From the NCBI GenBank assembly GCA_016795125.1, contig JAEUIG010000552.1:1-10688 (forward strand): DNA of 10,688 bases, read 5' to 3'. Positions 5,995 through 10,688 of the stretch are shown piece by piece. The stretch is from Planctomycetaceae bacterium (GTDB taxonomy: Bacteria; Planctomycetota; Planctomycetia; Planctomycetales; Planctomycetaceae). The translations under genes and the position numbers were made by a program. How positions within the stretch are numbered: position 1 is the stretch's first letter; every line of letters begins with the position of its first letter. The notes beneath the pieces were generated by a model. It ran no database searches. It was given only the letters and a program-made list of their open reading frames with translations, and was not told where the DNA came from.

Positions 5995-6364
5995 CCTTGG
6001 AGGTCTTGCAGGGGGCCGCGACCCTCATGTCGCGCCCGACCGGCGGCGCCCATTGGCGTGCCGGCTGTAGTAACTATCGGACGTGTCCGCATGCTGCGCC
6101 ATGTGATCTCTGTGCGCCGGAAAGCGAACGCCCGGCATGGCGCGAATGTAGCGTTGGGCGCGATTGTGAGGGTCGTGCGCGGGAAGCCGTGAAGCATGGA
6201 TCGCAGATGCCGCAGATTCGGCGGATCGACGCCGATTCAAGAGGCTTCAGCCCGACGAATTCCCAGCCCCACCAGCCCGACGCGCTAGCGAGGGCGAAAA
6301 TCCTGCAACACGGCGCCGTCGCTAGCGCTGCGGGCCAGTGAGTCATTGGCAAGCAGCGATTGGC
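5995..6364. other. Spacer of 370 bp without a gene
   Basis: No open frame here has coding character or a credible start. It would hold the promoter of the secreted-protein gene, but I find no convincing -35/-10 pair on the minus strand. It contains a 6-bp hairpin (CGCGAC 6017-6022 with GTCGCG 6029-6034) in the likely leader, a short CGGAC/GTCCG dyad (6078-6089) and the REP-like pair described separately. No T-tract terminator follows the protease gene that ends at 6365. Confidence 0.7.
6274..6336. repeat. REP-like inverted pair containing CGCTAGCG
   Basis: Two 21-nt arms, 6274-6294 and 6316-6336, are reverse complements at 17 of 21 positions, with 21 nt between them. Each arm centres on the self-complementary octamer CGCTAGCG (6283-6290 and 6320-6327). 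It lies 28 bp past the stop of the HtrA-type gene. The left arm, reading AGCCCGACGCG then CTAGCGAGGG, resembles a repeat I associate with planctomycete spacers. Confidence 0.7.
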
Positions 6365-7807
6365 CTAGCGAGGCAGCAGGACCAGCCGGACCACCTCTTC
6401 ACCTGCGATGATGCGGCGGACGCGCAGCAGGACCGACCCGGCCGGCTGCCCACTCAACGCGGCGTCGAACTCTTCCGGCGTTGCGACGGGCGATCGACCG
6501 ACGGCTTCGATGACGTCGTAGAGCTGCAGCGCGTCCGGATCGTCGCCGGACGGCACTTCCATCACCAGCAGACCGCGCGGCGCCGCGCGATAGCCCAGCT
6601 GAGCCGCAATGCCCGCGTCGAGGCGATGCAGCGTCATCCCCGACGAGCGGAACGAGGCCCCGCCTCCGCCGCCCGAGCTGCGCGCCGGTCGCTGCGGCTC
6701 CGCCTGCTGGACGTCATCGCGGTCCATCAGCGTGATGCTGAGCGTCTGCTGCTGGCCGTTGCGCTGCACGATGATCCGCACAGGGCGGTGCAGTTCGGTG
6801 AGGCTGACGAGATGGATCAGATGATTTTCATCTTCGATGGCGATGCCGTTGAAATCGAGGATCAAGTCGTCGACGCGGATGTCGGCCTTGGCCGCCGGAG
6901 TTTCGGGATACACCTGCGCGACGCGCGCCCCCATGCGGCGCGTGAGTCCGTACCGCTTGGCGGCGGTGTCGTCGAAATGATCGTCCAGCCGGACGCCCAG
7001 GAAGCCGCGATGGACGCGGCCATGTTCGAAGAGTTGATCAACGACAAACCGCGCCAGGTTGATCGGGATGCTGAAGCCGATGCCTTCGTTGCCGCCCCCC
7101 TGCGAAGCAATCGCCGTGTTGATTCCGACCACGCGGCCCTGCAGGTCAATCAACGGTCCGCCGCTGTTCCCGGGGTTGATGGCGGCGTCGGTCTGCAGAA
7201 AGTCCTGGTTAATGACCTCGCGCCGCTCTCCCCCCAGGTCGAGCGAGCGCCGCCCCTTGGCGCTGATGATCCCCATTGTGACCGACTTGCTCAGTCCAAA
7301 CGGGCTGCCCATCGCCAGCACGATGTGGCCGATGTCGAGGTTGTCGCTGTCTCCCCAGCGGCCGGGCGTGAGATCCGGCGTGTTGACGATCAGCACGGCA
7401 ACGTCCGTCGCCTTGTCTTCCAGCTTGTTGATCGGCTGAATGACCCGGCCGTCCTGCAGGTGGATGGCGATCTGGTTCAACCGGGCATTCAGGATGACAT
7501 GCCGGTTGGTGAGAATGAACACGCCGCCCGACTTCGGGCTCGTCATGAGGATGCCAGAGCCGGTCTCCTCAACGGTGCCGCTCGTTCCCGGATGTTCGGC
7601 CAGGATATGGACCACCGACGGCGAAACTGCGGCGGAGACGCGCGCCATGTGGCGTCCGGCCTCCAGCAGGAGGGCACTGCCGTCGCGTAGTTCGGCAGGC
7701 GGTTCATCCGGTTCGATGGCGAGGAAGCCGGTTCCGGCAGCGCCGGCGTGAGCAGCGCCGGCGGACAGGGCAATTGCCGCCGCCAGGGCGAAAAGAATCG
7801 TCTTCAT
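6365..7807 (-). CDS. HtrA/DegQ-type serine protease with two PDZ domains
   Basis: A 480-residue trypsin-like periplasmic protease of the HtrA (DegP/DegQ) family, which degrades or refolds damaged envelope proteins. Order: signal peptide (1-21, AHA cleavage site), linker to about 52, protease domain (about 55-255) with the triad H103 (TNRHV), D135 (TDVAVL) and S215 (GNSGGPL), the oxyanion-loop sequence DAAINPGNSGG (207-217), PDZ1 (about 263-362), a flexible linker with a run of five Gly (363-388), and PDZ2 (about 389-478). GIGFSIPIN (242-250) is the usual end of the protease domain. Length and layout fit full-size DegQ-like enzymes. The frame is open to an ATG at 7879, but GGGAGG 9 nt before the ATG at 7807 and the signal peptide fix the start. 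The stop abuts the repeat-bearing spacer. Substrates are unknown. Confidence 0.95.
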   Translation of the reverse strand: MKTILFALAAAIALSAGAAHAGAAGTGFLAIEPDEPPAELRDGSALLLEAGRHMARVSAAVSPSVVHILAEHPGTSGTVEETGSGILMTSPKSGGVFILTNRHVILNARLNQIAIHLQDGRVIQPINKLEDKATDVAVLIVNTPDLTPGRWGDSDNLDIGHIVLAMGSPFGLSKSVTMGIISAKGRRSLDLGGERREVINQDFLQTDAAINPGNSGGPLIDLQGRVVGINTAIASQGGGNEGIGFSIPINLARFVVDQLFEHGRVHRGFLGVRLDDHFDDTAAKRYGLTRRMGARVAQVYPETPAAKADIRVDDLILDFNGIAIEDENHLIHLVSLTELHRPVRIIVQRNGQQQTLSITLMDRDDVQQAEPQRPARSSGGGGGASFRSSGMTLHRLDAGIAAQLGYRAAPRGLLVMEVPSGDDPDALQLYDVIEAVGRSPVATPEEFDAALSGQPAGSVLLRVRRIIAGEEVVRLVLLPR

Positions 7808-7816
7808 GGATCGATG

Positions 7817-7822
7817 CCTCCC
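7817..7822 (-). promoter_or_regulatory. Ribosome binding site of the HtrA-type gene
   Basis: GGGAGG on the minus strand, 9 nt before the ATG at 7805-7807. It excludes the longer frame starting at 7879. Confidence 0.7.
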
Positions 7823-7895
7823 GAAACCGACGGGCGACCGCGCGCCGCCGCTCAGCCTGGCCCGCCGGGCCGGCTGCATGCAGCGGAATGTGGAT

Positions 7896-7918
7896 CGCTG
7901 CGCCGTGCGCGCGCAGCG
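7896..7918. other. GC-rich 8-bp hairpin between dksA-like and htrA genes
   Basis: CGCTGCGC (7896-7903) pairs with GCGCAGCG (7911-7918) across a 7-nt loop. It lies in the 184-bp spacer, which also holds a perfect 12-bp palindrome GCTGCATGCAGC (7873-7884) and a 6-bp stem overlapping the upstream gene's stop codon (7983-8000). None has a T-tract, so termination is uncertain. No clear promoter for the protease gene is visible in this spacer. Confidence 0.45.
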
Positions 7919-7991
7919 CGGCCGGCAGTGGCCGCGATTGGAACTCCGTTTCCTGGCGATAATCAGGCGGCAGTCGCAATGAGACGGCGGA

Positions 7992-8438
7992 TCAGCCGTC
8001 CATCGGGATGTCGCTCAGAGTCAACTCCTGATCGGTGTGCCGAACCTGGTAGTCGTACGCCGATTCCCAATCGGCTTCATCCTCTCCGGCCTGGCGTTTG
8101 AACTCCTGTTGCCGCTGGCAGGCGACACAATGCGAGGTATACGGCAGGGCGTTGAGGCGTTCCACGGGAATTGATTTGGCACAGCTGTCGCACTTGCCGT
8201 AACGGCCTTCACGGATGGCTCGGATGGCGCGCTCGATCTTGGCCAGTTCGCGGGATTCGAGCGATGCCAGCTGGGTGTTCACATCCCGTTCGGCATCGTC
8301 GTTCGCGACATCGCCCAGATTGCTGGTCCCTGCGCCGTGCTCAATGTCGGCAGTGGAGCCGGCGAGCTTCTTCCGAAGGTCGTCGCGCTGCGCCACAAGC
8401 CGTTGATGCAGCCTCAGGATGGCATCTCTTCGCGCCAT
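7992..8438 (-). CDS. DksA/TraR-family zinc-finger transcription regulator
   Basis: A 148-residue protein of the DksA/TraR family, whose members enter the RNA polymerase secondary channel and modulate promoters, often with ppGpp. Residues 1-75 are largely helical and would form the coiled coil. The C4 zinc finger is C83-x2-C86 with C104-x2-C107, the same 21-residue spacing between the first and third Cys as I recall for E. coli DksA. Counting back without gaps from the finger puts D43 and A45 (NLGDVA) at the coiled-coil tip, where DksA has its functional Asp and Ala; the other tip Asp is Asn here (N40). The acidic tail 116-148 has no obvious family match. The start ATG at 8438 has a GAGGGGG stretch 7-10 nt upstream. 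The gene reads towards the protease gene 184 bp on; co-transcription is possible but not shown. Confidence 0.88.
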   Translation of the reverse strand: MARRDAILRLHQRLVAQRDDLRKKLAGSTADIEHGAGTSNLGDVANDDAERDVNTQLASLESRELAKIERAIRAIREGRYGKCDSCAKSIPVERLNALPYTSHCVACQRQQEFKRQAGEDEADWESAYDYQVRHTDQELTLSDIPMDG

Positions 8439-8907
8439 TTCCGTGCCCCCTCTCGTGTTCGGTCGATGCGCCTGTCTGTCCTTCTCCGTTCGATCTGTGG
8501 GTATTCCGTCCCAAGTCCGTGGCCGCCATGCCGTGACCGAAATCGGGAATCGCCAGAATTCTAGCCCGCCCGGCGGAGTGGGTGGGCGCAGTCTTTTTGG
8601 TGTTCCCTAAATCATTACAGCTCAGTGCCTTGCGGCACACACCCTCTGCTGGACAAATCGACACAGCCGTGACAACCGACATCCGCACCAGTCCGGCTCA
8701 CTCATACTTCGGCAACTGCCGGCCCGACCCGCACACTTCCAGCCGTCCGCACCGCCAGAACGACGCGCATGCCGGCTACGACCGGCGTCCTCGGCACAGT
8801 CGACGCGGACTGCCGGCGTTTCCGGACCGGCAGGGCCAACTGGGGAGGGCAAGGCTCCCGCCGAGCCGCTTTGGCATCGTCGCGTTGACGACCACGACGC
8901 GGCTGCG
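8439..8907. other. Spacer of 469 bp without a convincing gene
   Basis: Open frames on both strands here are Arg/Ser/Pro-rich and lack coding character. On the minus strand a TAGAAT box (8559-8564) could be the -10 of the DksA-like gene, but no -35 box stands at the right distance. An 8-bp stem with one G-T pair (8564-8571 with 8580-8587) is followed after 6 nt by TTTTT on the plus strand, but no plus-strand gene precedes it. A GTGCC/GGCAC hairpin lies at 8626-8639, with a GCAA loop on the minus strand. The repeat-like element at 8835-8875 is listed separately. Confidence 0.6.
8835..8875. repeat. Nested inverted repeat around GGCTCCCGCCGAGCC
   Basis: An inner stem GGCTC (8853-8857) / GAGCC (8863-8867) with loop CCGCC sits inside an outer GCCAA (8835-8839) / TTGGC (8871-8875). 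It starts 33 nt past the stop of the UbiA-type gene. The GAGGGCAAGGCTCCCG text resembles a dispersed element I associate with planctomycete spacers. There is no T-tract, so a terminator role is unproven. Confidence 0.45.
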
Positions 8908-9834
8908 TCAGGTCACGTACAGCCAGCGGCCAATGGCCAGGCTTGGCAGCAGGAGCAGCACGGTCGCCGCCGCGAAGACAATCCCGTCGCTGCCCAGTTT
9001 GGCGTAAACCAGCGTCGCATCGAGCGTGATGATCGAGAGCAGCATCACCTTCACGGCCGCCTGGACACGCGGCGGCGACGGGTTGGAGATTCCGGCGATC
9101 GCCCGGCGGTTGATCATCACCGCCACCATGCCGAGCAGCAGCAGGCTGGAGGTCCGCGCTTCGGGCGCCCCGTTCCACGACAGGAATCGCGATCCGGCCC
9201 CGTACGACAGAAACAGCAGCAACAGCAGCCCGGCGTTGATGACCACGGTGGCTGCAATCAAGCCGCCGCGCGCGCTGCGCTCCGCCTCGCGCCGTGCATA
9301 CCAGGTGACCCCCGCGACATAGATCCCGAGCGCCGCCGCGATAAACACATGCGGCAACTGCCACGGGGCGGTCCATCTCAGGCCGGCACTGCTGGCGCCG
9401 AGCACGACGTTCAGAAACCGGCATCCTCCCATGAACACCGGGCCGACCGGGGTCTGCTTGAGCAGCCCGTCATACGCGAAGATGCACGCGACGAGCAGCA
9501 GGGCGACCGCCAGACTCTTCATCCCGACGCAGGCCGCGGCGGCAATGCCGACCAACAGCAGCGTGACTCCGAACACGGCGGCGCTCTTCAGGGGAACGCG
9601 ACCCGACGGGATCGGCCGCTGGGGCCGTTCGACGGCGTCGATCTTCCGGTCGAACACGTCATTGAACACCATGCCGGCCAGGTACAGGCAGGACGACGAC
9701 GCCAGCAACAGCCCAAACTCGCGCGTCGGCGCGAGACTGACGTGCACCAGCAGATAGCCGAGAAAGATATCGGCCATCGCGGTGAACACCGCAGGGAACC
9801 GGCAAAGCTGAAGGTAGTCGCGCAAGCGGGTCAT
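8908..9834 (-). CDS. UbiA-superfamily membrane prenyltransferase (EboC-like)
   Basis: A 308-residue integral membrane protein with about eight to nine hydrophobic segments. UbiA enzymes transfer an isoprenoid chain from a polyprenyl diphosphate to an aromatic or other acceptor in the membrane. The first Asp-rich motif is clear: N58-D59-x2-D62-x3-D66 in FNDVFDRKID, followed by ERPQRPIPSGR (69-79). The second motif is reduced to Y121-D122 with K126, followed by GGCRFLNVVLG (136-146). The RPIPSG block and the MGGCRFLN block look most like the EboC branch of the family, whose acceptor is unsettled, rather than ubiquinone or menaquinone enzymes. The frame is open to 9954, but the ATG at 9834 is chosen because longer starts would translate the palindrome at 9857-9886. 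No ribosome site is visible. No other ebo-type gene is in the window. Confidence 0.88.
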   Translation of the reverse strand: MTRLRDYLQLCRFPAVFTAMADIFLGYLLVHVSLAPTREFGLLLASSSCLYLAGMVFNDVFDRKIDAVERPQRPIPSGRVPLKSAAVFGVTLLLVGIAAAACVGMKSLAVALLLVACIFAYDGLLKQTPVGPVFMGGCRFLNVVLGASSAGLRWTAPWQLPHVFIAAALGIYVAGVTWYARREAERSARGGLIAATVVINAGLLLLLFLSYGAGSRFLSWNGAPEARTSSLLLLGMVAVMINRRAIAGISNPSPPRVQAAVKVMLLSIITLDATLVYAKLGSDGIVFAAATVLLLLPSLAIGRWLYVT

Positions 9835-9856
9835 ATCGCAGCGAAGGTTAAAGCGA

Positions 9857-9886
9857 AAAGCCCACAGGTTGCAACCTGTGGGCTTT
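9857..9886 (-). terminator. 30-bp perfect palindrome, likely clpX terminator
   Basis: Arms of 15 nt (9857-9871 and 9872-9886) are exact reverse complements with centre GGTTGCAACC. A GCG/CGC extension with one bulged A brings the stem to 18 bp. On the minus strand it follows the clpX TAG by 28 nt and ends in TTTTCGCTTT, adequate for intrinsic termination; the reverse orientation is nearly equivalent. The UbiA gene starts only 22 nt further on, leaving little room for a promoter of its own. Confidence 0.7.
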
Positions 9887-9914
9887 CGCATTCGTGCTGG
9901 CGACTGATTCGCGC

Positions 9915-10688
9915 CTACGCGGCGGCCGAGCCGTCCTGGGCGAACAGGCTGCATTCGCCGCGAACAACCTCGGGAGTGATGATGTAGTGGCCGCCCCGGG
10001 GACGATCGGGCAGCTCGTACATGATGTGGAACATCACTTCTTCGACCACGCTGCGGAGTCCGCGGGCGCCGGTTTCCTTCTTCTTCGCCTTGCGGGCGAT
10101 TTCGCGGAGGGCCGGCTCGGTGAATTCGAGCGTGGCGCCTTCCATGTCGAAGAACTTCTGGTACTGGCGGACCAGTGCGTTCCGCGGCTCGGTGAGGATC
10201 TTCATCAACTCGTCTTCGCCGAGAGGAGTCAGCGAGCTGAGCACCGGCAGACGGCCGACGAGTTCGGGGATCAGCCCGTACTCGAGGATGTCGTCCACGG
10301 TCGCCTGCGCCAGCAGCTCGTCGCGGCGGCGTGAGTTGTCCTGCTTCGCGTCCTGACCGAAGCCGATCATCTTCCGGCCGAGCCGCTTGGCGATGATGTC
10401 TTCCAGGCCCACGAACGTCCCGCCGCAGATGAACAGGATGTTCGAGGTGTCGACCTGGATGTACTGCTGCTCGGGGTGCTTGCGGCCCCCCTGCGGCGGC
10501 ACGTTGGAGATCGTGCCTTCGAGCATCTTCAGCAGCGACTGCTGAACGCCTTCGCCGGAGACGTCGCGGGTGATCGACACGTTGTGGCTCGTCTTGCCGA
10601 TTTTGTCGATCTCGTCGATGAAGATGATCCCCCGCTGGGCGGCTTCGATGTCGAAGTCGGCGGCGTGCAACAGCCGCAGCAGCAGGTT
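9915..10688 (-). CDS. clpX: ClpX, ATPase subunit of ClpXP, N-terminal part outside window
   Basis: The frame is open from the right edge; 257 residues are visible and end at a TAG (9915-9917). ClpX is the AAA+ unfoldase that feeds substrates to ClpP in the cytoplasm. In visible numbering: Walker B IIFIDEID (21-28), the pore-2 loop RDVSGEGV (41-48) and the SLLKMLEGT signature (51-59), sensor 1 TSNILFICGG (81-90), the ClpP-binding IGF loop (108-110), the arginine finger R146 in LVGRLP, and sensor 2 R209 in TGARGLR. The zinc-binding domain, Walker A and the GYVG pore loop lie beyond the window. All visible functional residues are intact. A TTG codon at 10668-10670 could be misread as a start, but the coding sequence clearly continues upstream (NLLLRLLHAAD). 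Confidence 0.97.
   Translation of the reverse strand, partial: NLLLRLLHAADFDIEAAQRGIIFIDEIDKIGKTSHNVSITRDVSGEGVQQSLLKMLEGTISNVPPQGGRKHPEQQYIQVDTSNILFICGGTFVGLEDIIAKRLGRKMIGFGQDAKQDNSRRRDELLAQATVDDILEYGLIPELVGRLPVLSSLTPLGEDELMKILTEPRNALVRQYQKFFDMEGATLEFTEPALREIARKAKKKETGARGLRSVVEEVMFHIMYELPDRPRGGHYIITPEVVRGECSLFAQDGSAAA

Noticed and set aside
5194..6192. 332-codon plus-strand open frame
   Set aside because: It is antisense to the secreted-protein gene, which has a signal peptide and a terminator in the right place.
6338..7690. 450-codon plus-strand open frame
   Set aside because: It is antisense to the HtrA-type protease, whose catalytic triad and PDZ domains are clear.
8564..8598. Stem followed by TTTTT on the plus strand
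   Set aside because: No plus-strand gene ends nearby, the stem contains a G-T pair, and 6 nt separate it from the T-tract; probably chance.
8341..8688. 115-codon minus-strand frame upstream of the DksA-like gene
   Set aside because: It overlaps the DksA-like start in another frame, has no ribosome site, and is His/Arg/Ser-rich without motif.
3567..10688. A linked proteostasis operon of HtrA, DksA-like, UbiA and ClpX
   Set aside because: Spacers of 80-470 bp with hairpins or terminators separate the genes; shared strand alone does not show an operon.

Overview
The window looks like part of a high-GC chromosome from a member of the Planctomycetota. I base this on the style of the conserved secreted or anchored proteins of unknown function, weak or absent Shine-Dalgarno sites in front of several genes, and dispersed palindromes and 7-nt repeats in the spacers. 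No 16S or tRNA gene is present, so the placement is an inference. There is no sign of phage, plasmid or insertion sequence. Nearly all genes lie on the minus strand; one small gene lies on the plus strand.

Layout on the plus-strand ruler: a truncated tetratricopeptide-repeat protein (1-673, minus) has its own sigma70-type promoter at 826-855. Next is a two-gene unit read leftward, a secreted S41 C-terminal processing peptidase (1952-3388) directly abutting tsaD (920-1951), with a promoter at 3494-3523. A small membrane-anchored protein of unknown function (3567-4061, minus) and a divergently placed plus-strand gene, possibly SRPBCC-like (4324-4830), follow. That plus gene is bracketed by three four-copy heptamer arrays (4221-4248, 4299-4326, 4944-4971) and a 25-bp-arm inverted repeat (4834-4914). 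Then come a secreted protein of unknown function (4975-5994, minus) with a clear intrinsic terminator, and a 370-bp spacer holding a REP-like repeat pair.

The right part carries an HtrA/DegQ-type serine protease with two PDZ domains (6365-7807, minus), a DksA/TraR-type zinc-finger regulator (7992-8438, minus), a 469-bp non-coding stretch, a UbiA-superfamily membrane prenyltransferase (8908-9834, minus), a 30-bp perfect palindrome, and the C-terminal part of ClpX (9915-10688, minus), cut by the window edge.

Functionally the recognisable genes are housekeeping: envelope proteolysis (CtpA, HtrA), cytoplasmic proteolysis (ClpX), tRNA t6A synthesis (TsaD), stringent-type transcription control (DksA-like) and prenyl transfer (UbiA). 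Apart from ctpA-tsaD they are not evidently one operon, as spacers of 80-470 bp, terminators or repeats separate them. I do not see a convincing new multi-gene system. The least explained material is the set of heptamer arrays and palindromes around 4221-4971 and the three genes of unknown function beside them.
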